Of a stretch of 19,119 nucleotides of DNA, positions 7,474 to 14,755 are shown one piece after another. The notes beneath the pieces were generated by a model. That model made no database searches, had not been told where the DNA came from, and saw nothing but the letters and a program-made list of their open reading frames with translations. The stretch is from Mailhella sp. (GTDB taxonomy: Bacteria; Desulfobacterota; Desulfovibrionia; Desulfovibrionales; Desulfovibrionaceae), in NCBI GenBank assembly GCA_017411945.1, contig JAFQPD010000031.1:1-19119 (forward strand), given 5' to 3'. Position numbers and translations under genes: made by a program. Position 1 is the first letter of the stretch, and each line of letters begins with the position of its first letter.

Positions 7474-7689
7474 ATGGCACTCGATCCTGAATTCAAGCCC
7501 GATCATGGCGACTGGCTCTGCGCTGTCTGCAATGTTCCGCTGGAACAGCTCAAAGTTCAGGTCTTCTATATGAACAGCGCCTTCGATGTGGTACTTCCGC
7601 GCTGTCCTCAGTGCGGGATGACTCTCATTCCCGAATCCCTTGCCAACGGCAAGATGGCCGAAGTGGAAGCACTGCTGGAAGACAAATGA
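7474..7689 (+). CDS. small two-CxxC redox/zinc-ribbon protein (DVU_1557-like)
   Basis: This encodes a 71-residue protein with two CxxC pairs: 'CAVC' near residue 17 and 'CPQC' near residue 44. The spacing is that of a rubredoxin-like or zinc-ribbon knuckle. GAGGAG (7463-7468) lies at good distance from the ATG, nine bases after the preceding stop. The stop overlaps the next start (ATGATG). It may bind one Fe or Zn and could be a small electron carrier for the dicluster protein upstream, or a metal-site donor during maturation. I recall that this small family is named after D. vulgaris DVU_1557; its biochemical role is not known to me. Confidence 0.8.
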   Translation: MALDPEFKPDHGDWLCAVCNVPLEQLKVQVFYMNSAFDVVLPRCPQCGMTLIPESLANGKMAEVEALLEDK

Positions 7690-8354
7690 TGGCGGTTCCT
7701 CCCCTCTACGGTACGGCGACTTTCCGAAGTACTGCCGGAGACTGCTGGCGGCCCGGCGGCCTCGAGCTCACACGGCACGGACTGGAACTCTGCGCCTTCG
7801 CCCCCTCTTCGCGTCTTCTGGATATCGGATGCGGAGCTGGGGCCACTCTGGGTCTGCTCCTCGAGTTCGGCTTCAATGCCGTGGGGCTGGACAAGGAAAG
7901 GCAGTGCGATGAAGGACTGCCCTTCGTGCGGGGAGATGCGGCTGAACCTCCCTTCCCGCCGGAAAGCTTCGACGGCCTGCTCTGCGAATGCGTACTTTCT
8001 CTACTCCCGGACAAGGGGGCTGTCCTCAGGAATTTTGCCCGCCTGCTCCGCCCCGGCGGCAGATTCCTGCTTAGCGATCTTTACCTTCGCGACGGAATCG
8101 GCAGTACATCTGCCCTGAATCCTGTTTCAGCCACTCCCTCCTGTTCGGAAGGGGCCGTCCCCCGCTGGGAATTGGAAGAAGCACTTAAGGGCGCTGGTTT
8201 TCGGATTCTTGCCTTCGAAGAGCACGGCACCGCGCTCAAGACCTTTGCCGCCAAGCTGATATGGTACAGCGATGGGCTGCCTGAATCGCTCCGCACCTGT
8301 GCCTGCTCCGGCCGTCGACTCGGCTACGGCCTCTGGCTGGCAGAACTCTCCTGA
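7686..8354 (+). CDS. trsM: class I SAM-dependent methyltransferase (TrsM / DVU_1556-like)
   Basis: This 222-residue protein has the Rossmann motif I 'LLDIGCGAGAT' at about 44-54, an acidic strand end 'VGLDKE', motif III 'GDAAEPPFPPESFDGLL', and the post-motif 'LLRPGGRFLLSD'. These are the hallmarks of UbiE/BioC-type small-molecule or protein methyltransferases. The ATG at 7686 overlaps the preceding stop; the adjacent ATG at 7689 is equally possible and sits better behind GGAAG (7677-7681). Several Cys occur in the last third, including a CAC near residue 207, which is unusual for the fold and could bind metal. The target is unknown. Tight coupling to the radical SAM and XdhC genes suggests modification of a cofactor, or of MOP, rather than general metabolism. 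The symbol is from memory of a family name. Confidence 0.85.
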   Translation: MMAVPPLYGTATFRSTAGDCWRPGGLELTRHGLELCAFAPSSRLLDIGCGAGATLGLLLEFGFNAVGLDKERQCDEGLPFVRGDAAEPPFPPESFDGLLCECVLSLLPDKGAVLRNFARLLRPGGRFLLSDLYLRDGIGSTSALNPVSATPSCSEGAVPRWELEEALKGAGFRILAFEEHGTALKTFAAKLIWYSDGLPESLRTCACSGRRLGYGLWLAELS

Positions 8355-8375
8355 ACCCTGCAACTGTTTCCGAGT

Positions 8376-8843
8376 ATGCCTATGGACGCACTGCTTTTTG
8401 AACTCCTGCCCTACGTTCGTCAGGGCTATAACTGTTCCCAACTCCTCCTCGTCCTCGCTCAACGGGCAGCAGGGGAGGAAAATCCCGCACTGCTTGCCTC
8501 GGTGCGCGGCCTCGGCCACGGCATAGGACAGTCCGGCGGACCGTGCGGACTGCTTTCTGCAGGGGCTGTGGCCCTCACGTGGCTGGCCAGCCCCGTTGCC
8601 GAGGAGCCTCACCCCATGCTGGACGCCATGCTCAACGACTACGCCACATGGTTCATGGAACGGATGCAGGACTGCGGAACGAGCTGTGACGCCATTGCCC
8701 GGAGCCTTGCCGCCTCTTCCGGGCAGAGTGTGGAAACAGGTTCCAAGCCCCCCATGGAACTCTGCGGCGAGCTGCTCTGCGAATGCTGGGCCAAAATCAT
8801 GGAAATCGGCGAAGCCTACCAGCTTGAACGCCTCGGCTTCTGA
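8376..8843 (+). CDS. C-GCAxxG-C-C family redox protein (DVU_1555-like)
   Basis: This 155-residue all-helical protein belongs to the C-GCAxxG-C-C class (residue numbers from the first ATG; 8382 is an alternative start two codons in). C20 follows 'GYN'; the signature 'GGPCGLLSAG' has C57; C100 and C104 ('CGTSC') and C130, C135 and C137 ('CGELLCEC') complete a set of seven cysteines. Members are thought to bind Fe-S or other metal clusters and often travel with redox enzymes or selenoproteins. No signal peptide is present. The ribosome site is weak, so translation probably depends on coupling to the gene 21 bp upstream. Function in this operon is unknown. Confidence 0.85.
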   Translation: MPMDALLFELLPYVRQGYNCSQLLLVLAQRAAGEENPALLASVRGLGHGIGQSGGPCGLLSAGAVALTWLASPVAEEPHPMLDAMLNDYATWFMERMQDCGTSCDAIARSLAASSGQSVETGSKPPMELCGELLCECWAKIMEIGEAYQLERLGF

Positions 8844-8868
8844 CATTTGCCCCACCCCGGATACTGAT

Positions 8869-10239
8869 ATGCTGGAAGCCCGTACCCAGAGCCTCTGTCC
8901 CGTCTGCCTGCGTCGCCTGGATGCCTTCTACGTGCGCGAAGGTGAAGCTGTTTTCCTCTGTAAAACCTGCCCGGAACACGGCGAGTTCAAAGCTCCTGTC
9001 TGGCGCGACAACGGCGAAGTCCCTCTCTTTGCCGACTGGCGTAAGGGTTCGCGCATCCCTGCTTATCCTGCGCGGCCTGCTGTGGAAGTACGCCACGGCT
9101 GCCCCTTTGACTGCGGACTCTGCGCTGAACACGCCCAGCATACCTGCACCGGGCTTATCGAAGTCACTCAGCGCTGTTCCCTGCGCTGTCCGATCTGTTT
9201 TGCCCGCTCAGGACGATCCGGGCATGCCCCCTCGCCCGAGACCATAGCCCGGCAGATGGACGCGCTCTTCGCCGCTTCCGGCTCCTGCAATATCCAGCTT
9301 TCCGGCGGCGAACCCACCGAACGCGAAGACCTGCCCGATATTGTAGCCATGGCAGCTTCACGCGGCTTCGGCCTTGTTCAGCTCAACAGCAACGGCCTGC
9401 GTCTCGGCACGGAAGAGAATTATGCCCGCAGACTCCGCGAGGCCGGACTGGATTCCGTCTATCTGCAATTCGATGCTGTGAGCGACGAGGTCTGCCTTGC
9501 CCTGCGAGGCCGGAAATGCCTTGATGAGAAGCTGGCTGCCATCGAAGCCTGTCGGGATGCCGGGCTTGGCGTGGTGCTGGTGTGCACGCTGGTGCGCGGC
9601 GTGAACGACGGTTTGCTCGGCGATACCCTTCGCTGGGCCGTGGCGCAGGGCCAGCACGTGCGCGGCCTGCATATCCAGCCCGTTTCCTCCTTCGGACGCT
9701 TCCCATGGGAGCTGGAAGCCGCCCCACGCATCACCCTGCCCGAAATTATGACCGCCCTCGAAGTCCAGAGTTCCGGCATGGTACACGCAGCCGACTTCCA
9801 CGCACCTTCCTGCGAGCACTCCATGTGCTCCTTCAGCGCCGTCTATGCTCGTGAGGGCGAAGGTCTTTCTGCCCCCATAGGGGCGGCATGCTGTTCCGGC
9901 GGCAGCGGAGTGAAAGTCGAAGACGTCCAGCCCCAGAGCATCGACAATGCCGAAGGCTCGCGCATTTCCCGCGCCTTCACGGCGGCACACTGGCGCAATG
10001 CCACGCAGGAGAACACCCCCTCTCTGCACGACGCTTTTTCACGCTTTCTCTCCCAATCCGGCACGGCTCGCCGATTCACTCTTTCGGCCATGGCCTTTCA
10101 GGATGCCCTCAGTTTCGATATCGAGCGTGTGCGCGGATGCTGTATCCATGTGGTGCACGAAGACGGCAGACTCGTCCCCTTCTGCGCCTACAATCTCACC
10201 TCCCTTGGAGGCGTGAGCCTGTACCGGGGCCGTCCATGA
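8869..10239 (+). CDS. trsS: radical SAM multi-cluster protein TrsS-like
   Basis: This encodes a 456-residue radical SAM protein. The N-terminal C10/C13 and C31/C34 form a rubredoxin-like site. C78, C82, C85 and C93 ('GCPFDCGLC', then 'HTC') form an auxiliary cluster motif. The radical SAM motif CSLRCPIC has C103, C107 and C110. 'LSGGEPT' at about 144-150 is the GGE SAM-binding motif. C341-C342, C424-C425 and C439 ('FCAYNLT') are probably further cluster ligands. This layout, with its rubredoxin-like head and extra clusters, resembles the MJ0619/tetraether-synthase branch. The ATG at 8869 has a weak ribosome site but begins right before the first CPVC. Some family members are, as I recall, selenoproteins; here the frame runs without internal stop. 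The stop overlaps the next start. The substrate is unknown. Confidence 0.87.
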   Translation: MLEARTQSLCPVCLRRLDAFYVREGEAVFLCKTCPEHGEFKAPVWRDNGEVPLFADWRKGSRIPAYPARPAVEVRHGCPFDCGLCAEHAQHTCTGLIEVTQRCSLRCPICFARSGRSGHAPSPETIARQMDALFAASGSCNIQLSGGEPTEREDLPDIVAMAASRGFGLVQLNSNGLRLGTEENYARRLREAGLDSVYLQFDAVSDEVCLALRGRKCLDEKLAAIEACRDAGLGVVLVCTLVRGVNDGLLGDTLRWAVAQGQHVRGLHIQPVSSFGRFPWELEAAPRITLPEIMTALEVQSSGMVHAADFHAPSCEHSMCSFSAVYAREGEGLSAPIGAACCSGGSGVKVEDVQPQSIDNAEGSRISRAFTAAHWRNATQENTPSLHDAFSRFLSQSGTARRFTLSAMAFQDALSFDIERVRGCCIHVVHEDGRLVPFCAYNLTSLGGVSLYRGRP

Positions 10240-11357
10240 GCTGTTCTGCTTCCCGCTCTGTCCCCCATGCCGTGCCCCGCTCTGTCATGGACGCGTGGCT
10301 CAGCTCACAGTGTCCGGGCGAAGGACCACTGGCCGAACGCCTTGAGGAGGCGCGCTTTCAGGCCCTGCGCGAAGTCCTGCACCGGACAAGGGAACACAGC
10401 CGCTGGTATTCCCGAACCCTTGCGGGGCTGAACCTCGATATCCGCTGCGAAGCCGATATGCTGAGCCTGCCCTTCACCACGCCGCAGGATCTTCAGGACT
10501 ACCGGCAGTTCCTCTGCATCCCGCAGGGCGACGTGAGCCGCATCGTCACGCTTTCCACGTCCGGCTCCACAGGCACACCCAAGCGTATCGCATTTTCGGA
10601 AAACGACTTGCGCCGTACAGCCTCCTTCTTCCGCCACGGTATGGCCCAGCTCGTGCACAGGGGAGAACGCCTCATGGTGCTCCTGCCGGGAGCCGACAGC
10701 CCAAACGGCGTGACCGACCTTCTGCATCAGGCGCTTTCGCTTGACGGCGTCACCGTCTCTGCTGGCAATCCTGCGGCCACCGCCTCTACACTGAAGGCCG
10801 ACATACTTAGCTTCAGACCCCAAGCACTTGTGGCCGCGCCACATCAGCTTGCCGCGCTCCTTGACGCTGTACGCGAAGACGAAGGCTTGCGCGCGCAGGC
10901 CTGCTGCGTGAACGGCATACAGTCCAGCGGCGACGTTCTGGACGCCGAGGTACGGTGCGGCCTCGAAAGCCTGCTTTCCTGCGAGGTGCTCGACCACTTC
11001 GGCATGACCGAGACCTGCTTCGGCGGCGGGGTGGAATGTTTTGCCCGACACGGCTACCACCTGCGGGAGCTCGACCTTTTTCTTGAAATACTCGACCCTC
11101 GTACACTGTCCCCCGTTGCGGAAGGGCAGGTCGGCGAACTGGTGCTCACCACGCTGAACCGCGAGGCCATGCCCCTCATACGCTACCGCACCGGCGACGC
11201 CGCATCATGGCTGTCCGGCCCCTGTCCCTGCGGCAGCCCTCTGCGCCGCCTTGCCCCGCTTTCCGGGCGCTGGCAGTACGAAGGCGGCGTGCCCGTTCTC
11301 CGACATATACGAAAAGGAGGCTTCCATGCTCGAACTGCTCCAGCGTCTCTGCGCTGA
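10236..11357 (+). CDS. AMP-dependent ligase, PaaK-like, without C-terminal lid (DVU_1553-like)
   Basis: This encodes 373 residues. The adenylate-forming core motifs are all visible: 'LSTSGSTGTPK' (106-116), 'DHFGMTET' (253-260) and 'YRTGD' (317-321). It would activate a carboxylate as acyl-AMP and perhaps transfer it to CoA. It ends about 50 residues after YRTGD, so the mobile C-terminal subdomain that carries the catalytic Lys in phenylacetate-CoA ligase is largely missing. The final residues overlap xdhC by 32 bp and look unconstrained. A 'CPCG' pair at 330-333 may bind metal. It starts with ATGA overlap on the radical SAM gene. It could activate the acid product of MOP, or adenylate a carboxylate during cofactor assembly; sequence alone cannot decide. 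Confidence 0.85.
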   Translation: MSCSASRSVPHAVPRSVMDAWLSSQCPGEGPLAERLEEARFQALREVLHRTREHSRWYSRTLAGLNLDIRCEADMLSLPFTTPQDLQDYRQFLCIPQGDVSRIVTLSTSGSTGTPKRIAFSENDLRRTASFFRHGMAQLVHRGERLMVLLPGADSPNGVTDLLHQALSLDGVTVSAGNPAATASTLKADILSFRPQALVAAPHQLAALLDAVREDEGLRAQACCVNGIQSSGDVLDAEVRCGLESLLSCEVLDHFGMTETCFGGGVECFARHGYHLRELDLFLEILDPRTLSPVAEGQVGELVLTTLNREAMPLIRYRTGDAASWLSGPCPCGSPLRRLAPLSGRWQYEGGVPVLRHIRKGGFHARTAPASLR

Positions 11358-12435
11358 ACTCGATTCCGGCCGCTGTGCTGCCCTTGCTACCATTGTCCAT
11401 CAGCAGGGTTCTGCGCCGCGCGGAGCAGGTTCGCGCCTTCTCGCCGGGCCGGATGGCCTCATATGTGGAACTACGGGCGGCGGACTGGCTGAAGCCAGAG
11501 TCATCGAAGCCTGCGCCGAAGCCTGCGAAACGCTGCTTCCCCGCTTCCTCGACTTCGAGATGGACGGTACCCTTGCCGCCACTTCCGAAATGATCTGCGG
11601 TGGGCGTGTGCGTGTACTCGTCGAACCCTTTGTTCCCAACCGCTCCAACAGCATACTGCCGCGCTTCTCTCTTGCGCCAGAGCACGCCTCGGCAGAGCTG
11701 GCCCTTGAAGCCGCCCGGGGCAGAGGGGGCCGCATAGTCCGCCCCTTCCCCCCGAAGGAGACTGCGTGGAGCGTGCTCTATGCCGACGGTTCGAGCGCCG
11801 GGGCTTCCCTGTCCCCCGAGGTGGAAGATGTTCTGCGCTCCGCCCCGCTGATGGAATCGGCCATTGTCACGGCTGGAGGCGCTCCGTATTTCTGTGACCC
11901 ATGCCGCAGGCCCGACCGCATGATCATCCTTGGCGGCGGCCACGTATCGCGGCCCACTGCGGCCATGGCAGCCATGGCAGGCTTCGAGGTGCACGTGGTG
12001 GATGACCGCCCCGAATTCGCCTCGGCCGAGCGCTTCCCGCAGGCCGTGACCCACGTTTCGCCGGACTACGCCCACTGTCTGGAGAGCTTCGCGCTCACGG
12101 AGGCAGACTATGTGGTCATCGTTACGCGCGGCCACCTTTACGATAAGGACGCTGCCGAACAGGCTCTGCGCAGTCAGGCAGGCTACATCGGCATGATAGG
12201 CAGTACGCGCAAGCGTGAACAGATCTACCGTCTCCTGCTGGAACAGGGCTTCACGCAGACCGACCTCGGCCGCATCCACAGCCCCATCGGCCTTGATATC
12301 GGCGCCGAGACCCCGGAAGAGATCGCCGTGAGCATCCTTGCCGAATGCATCGCCTACAGGCACGGTGTGCCTTCGCCCAAATGGCGTAAGGACAGCGCAG
12401 CTCCAGGAGGAAGGATATGCCTGCCTTCGCTCTGA
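11326..12435 (+). CDS. xdhC: XdhC/CoxI family Mo-hydroxylase maturation factor
   Basis: This encodes 369 residues. The N-terminal XdhC_CoxI domain has 'GSAPRGAGSRLL' (28-39) and 'ATSEMICGG' (85-93). The C-terminal domain is a Rossmann fold with 'ILGGGHVSRP' (201-210), 'GYIGMIGSTRKR' (286-297) and 'SPIGLDIGAETPEEIAVSI' near 319-337. Proteins of this family bind the finished molybdenum cofactor, help its sulfuration and insert it into xanthine-dehydrogenase-type enzymes, here most likely MOP. The ATG follows a strong AAGGAGG (11313-11320 region) inside the end of the preceding gene. The C-terminus overlaps the nucleotidyltransferase gene by 19 bp. A CGG in the Mo-binding N-terminal domain is retained. 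Cytoplasmic. Confidence 0.93.
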   Translation: MLELLQRLCAELDSGRCAALATIVHQQGSAPRGAGSRLLAGPDGLICGTTGGGLAEARVIEACAEACETLLPRFLDFEMDGTLAATSEMICGGRVRVLVEPFVPNRSNSILPRFSLAPEHASAELALEAARGRGGRIVRPFPPKETAWSVLYADGSSAGASLSPEVEDVLRSAPLMESAIVTAGGAPYFCDPCRRPDRMIILGGGHVSRPTAAMAAMAGFEVHVVDDRPEFASAERFPQAVTHVSPDYAHCLESFALTEADYVVIVTRGHLYDKDAAEQALRSQAGYIGMIGSTRKREQIYRLLLEQGFTQTDLGRIHSPIGLDIGAETPEEIAVSILAECIAYRHGVPSPKWRKDSAAPGGRICLPSL

Positions 12436-13607
12436 TCCTGGCCGCAGGTTTTTCGAGCCGCATGGCTCCGCATTTCAAGCCGCTGCTCGAACTTCCCTTT
12501 CCCGGAGGGCCCGCCACGGCTCTGGCACGACTCTGCGCGCTCTACCGCTCCGAAGGCGTGGAACCTCTTGTGGTGGGCGGCCACCGCTTCGAGGAAACAA
12601 GAGCGGCAGCACAGGCCTGCGAGGCGCGCTTCGCCCTGAACCCCAAGCCGGAACAGGGTATGCTCTCCAGCGTGAAGGCAGGTCTTTGCGCGCTTCCCGA
12701 AGACTGCACCGCCTTTTTCGTTCACCCCGTGGACGTGCCGCTGGTACGCCGCATGACCATACGCCTTGTTCTGGAGGCCACGAAGCAGAACCATGCCAAA
12801 ATCTTCATTCCCAGCTTTCAGGGTAAAGCCGGGCATCCGCCGCTCATCCGTGGCGAATTGAGGCAGATACTTCTGGAGAAGGACAGCGCGGACGGACTGC
12901 GCGGTCTGCTCCGCGAATACGGTGGCAAGGCTCAGACCGTGGCGACGGCGGACTCCTTTATCTTGAAAGATATGGACAACGCTGAGGCCTACCGCACACT
13001 TTGCGGCCTTGCCCCTACGTTGGACTGTCTTGCCCCTCAGGAAGCTGCGGCACTGCTCGAACTTCTTGATGTTCCGCCCAAAGGCATGGCCCATGCCCGT
13101 GCCGTGGCCGCACTCGCTTCCGCCTTCACCGATGCGCTGAACGAAGCGAAGAACGCCGGACTCGACCGCCGACTTGCCCGCTCCGGGGGCCTGCTGCACG
13201 ATATGTGCAAGGGGCAGCCGAAGCACGAAGAGGCCGCCGGTCGCCTCCTTCGCGGCTGGGGGCTGGAAAGAATGGCAAGGCTAGTGGAAGATCACCGCGA
13301 CATAGACCTGCCGCCGGATATGCCCCTTACCGAACGCGAACTTATCTTTCTGGCAGACAAATACGTGTACGGTTCTCGCCCCGTGTCGCTGGAACAGCGC
13401 TTCGAGCAGAAGCTCGAACTCTATGCGGACAGTACGGAGGCATGCGAAGCCATACGCGCACGGCGCGGACGTGCCATAGCCATGGCCCGGCGTTTTGCCG
13501 GAGAAAGCGGAACCTCCCCCGAAACGACAGCCTCTGACGTGCTCGCTCCTGCTCTCTCCGATGTGGGCGACATGGGGCTTCCTGTAAAAATGTGCGAATA
13601 CTCCTAA
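12417..13607 (+). CDS. MocA-like nucleotidyltransferase fused to HD domain (DVU_1551-like)
   Basis: This 396-residue fusion has an N-terminal half of the MobA/MocA type: 'LAAGFSSRM' (9-16), the Mg-binding 'HPVDVPLV' (D106), 'GHPPLI' (139-144) and 'LKDMDN' (about 184-188). This is the CTP:molybdopterin cytidylyltransferase pattern, giving the MCD form that MOP needs. The Lys after the loop lies in 'FKPLL'. The C-terminal half (about 220-345) is an HD domain with H226, H261-D262 ('LLHDMCKG'), H293 ('EDHRDID') and D314 ('LADKY'). HD domains hydrolyse phosphate esters, so the fused half might cleave or proofread a nucleotide or the dinucleotide cofactor. A strong AGGAGG (12405-12410) sets the start. 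It is the last recognisable maturation gene. Confidence 0.9.
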   Translation: MPAFALILAAGFSSRMAPHFKPLLELPFPGGPATALARLCALYRSEGVEPLVVGGHRFEETRAAAQACEARFALNPKPEQGMLSSVKAGLCALPEDCTAFFVHPVDVPLVRRMTIRLVLEATKQNHAKIFIPSFQGKAGHPPLIRGELRQILLEKDSADGLRGLLREYGGKAQTVATADSFILKDMDNAEAYRTLCGLAPTLDCLAPQEAAALLELLDVPPKGMAHARAVAALASAFTDALNEAKNAGLDRRLARSGGLLHDMCKGQPKHEEAAGRLLRGWGLERMARLVEDHRDIDLPPDMPLTERELIFLADKYVYGSRPVSLEQRFEQKLELYADSTEACEAIRARRGRAIAMARRFAGESGTSPETTASDVLAPALSDVGDMGLPVKMCEYS

Positions 13608-13624
13608 TAGGATAAGGATAAAAT

Positions 13625-13897
13625 ATGCCCTTCATTAATGACAAACAGTGGAGCAGGATAGAAGAGCTCCTTCCTCCAGCCAGACGCAAGGGGCGGCCTC
13701 GCGCCGACGACAGGCAGGTGCTGGAAGCCGTGCTTTTTGTTCTGGAACGCCAATGCCGCTGGAGCGATCTGCCGCGCGAAATGGGCAGTTACGCTACGGC
13801 GTGGCGGCGCTGGAAGAAATGGCAGGAAGATGGCACGCTCGACATAATACGCTCTATTCTGCCGGAATGCTCCGCCAAGACTCGGAAGAAGGCGTAG
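13625..13897 (+). CDS. orphan IS5-type transposase N-terminal (DUF4096-like) protein
   Basis: This 90-residue protein matches the N-terminal helix-turn-helix domain of IS5/IS4-class transposases: 'DKQWSRIEELLPPARRKGRPRADDR', then 'VLEAVLFVLERQCRWSDLP' and 'WRRWKKWQEDG'. The DDE catalytic domain that should follow is absent. A stop comes at once, and the next 57 bp lead into the convergent modC end. The frame is intact, starts with ATG behind AGGATAAGGAT, is GC-rich like its neighbours, and lies 17 bp after the nucleotidyltransferase stop, so it is probably in the same transcript. It may be a remnant of an insertion, or a kept DNA-binding protein serving as regulator. No inverted repeats typical of an IS end are visible beside it. 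Confidence 0.75.
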   Translation: MPFINDKQWSRIEELLPPARRKGRPRADDRQVLEAVLFVLERQCRWSDLPREMGSYATAWRRWKKWQEDGTLDIIRSILPECSAKTRKKA

Positions 13898-13954
13898 TCA
13901 GCAAAAGGAAAAGCATGGCGTGTGGGCAGGGCCGCCTTACAGGGAGAGAGGGAT

Positions 13955-14755
13955 CTACACGTCGTCGAAGCCGTGTGGGCGCGCATGATCGTCTTCCGCT
14001 TCTGCAAGATCGGCAAGGCAGGAAAGCGTGTCCTGCGCAAAGAGGCGTCGGTTGTGGAAATCGCGTTCCATGCGCAGGATGCGGCCGCGCGAATACAGGG
14101 CAAGATCGTCCGCGAACATATCCACATCTTCTGGATCATGCGTTATCATAATGAGAGGAATGCCGCATTCCTTGAGGAAGTCATCCATGCTCCGGCGCAT
14201 CCGTATGCGCAGAAGTGGGTCGAGTGCGGCAAAGGGCTCATCGAGCAGGAGTACCCTCGGCTTGGTAAGCAGAGCCCGGGCCAGAGCGGCGCGCTGCTTC
14301 TGTCCGCCCGAAAGCTGGTTCGGAAGGCGATCCGCAAGGTACGCTATCTCAAGGCGTTCCATAACCGCGTTCACTTCCGGGAAACAGCGAGTTTTTTCTG
14401 CAAAAAAATCACTCAGCGAGGCCACAAGGCCGTAGCGGCTGCGCAGTGCGAAGGCGAGGTTCTCGCGCAGGCTCATATGCGGGAAAAGTGCGTACTGCTG
14501 GAAAAGGTAGCCCACGCCTCGCTGCTGCGGGGGCAGATCGATGCCGCTGGTGGAATCGAAAAGCACGCTGTCGTCCAGCACGATGCGCCCGGAATCCGGC
14601 CTTGCGAGACCTGCGATCATCTGAAGCGTAAGAGTTTTGCCTGACCCCGAAGCCCCGAACAGCACAAGGCGTGAGGCCTCACTCGCAAAGTCTATATCGA
14701 GCGTGAAGGAACTGCGTCCATGCCGCAGAGTGGAACGGGCGGCTATCGCTATCAT
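13955..14755 (-). CDS. modC: molybdate ABC transporter ATP-binding protein
   Basis: This encodes a 266-residue ABC ATPase. Walker A 'GASGSGKT' is at 34-41, the Q-loop glutamines around 86-87, the signature 'LSGGQKQR' at 148-155, Walker B 'LLLDEP' at 169-174 and the H-loop His near 206. The long C-terminal TOBE/Mop domain of E. coli ModC (352 aa), which binds molybdate, is missing; only a short charged tail follows. Its start overlaps the modB stop as ATGA, so the two are co-translated on the minus strand. It would power molybdate (or tungstate) uptake. It converges with the accessory operon. Confidence 0.9.
   Translation of the reverse strand: MIAIAARSTLRHGRSSFTLDIDFASEASRLVLFGASGSGKTLTLQMIAGLARPDSGRIVLDDSVLFDSTSGIDLPPQQRGVGYLFQQYALFPHMSLRENLAFALRSRYGLVASLSDFFAEKTRCFPEVNAVMERLEIAYLADRLPNQLSGGQKQRAALARALLTKPRVLLLDEPFAALDPLLRIRMRRSMDDFLKECGIPLIMITHDPEDVDMFADDLALYSRGRILRMERDFHNRRLFAQDTLSCLADLAEAEDDHARPHGFDDV

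Noticed and set aside
8869..10239. Selenocysteine codon in the TrsS-like gene
   Set aside because: The expected positions are Cys codons and the frame is open to the final TGA; no in-frame internal TGA is present.
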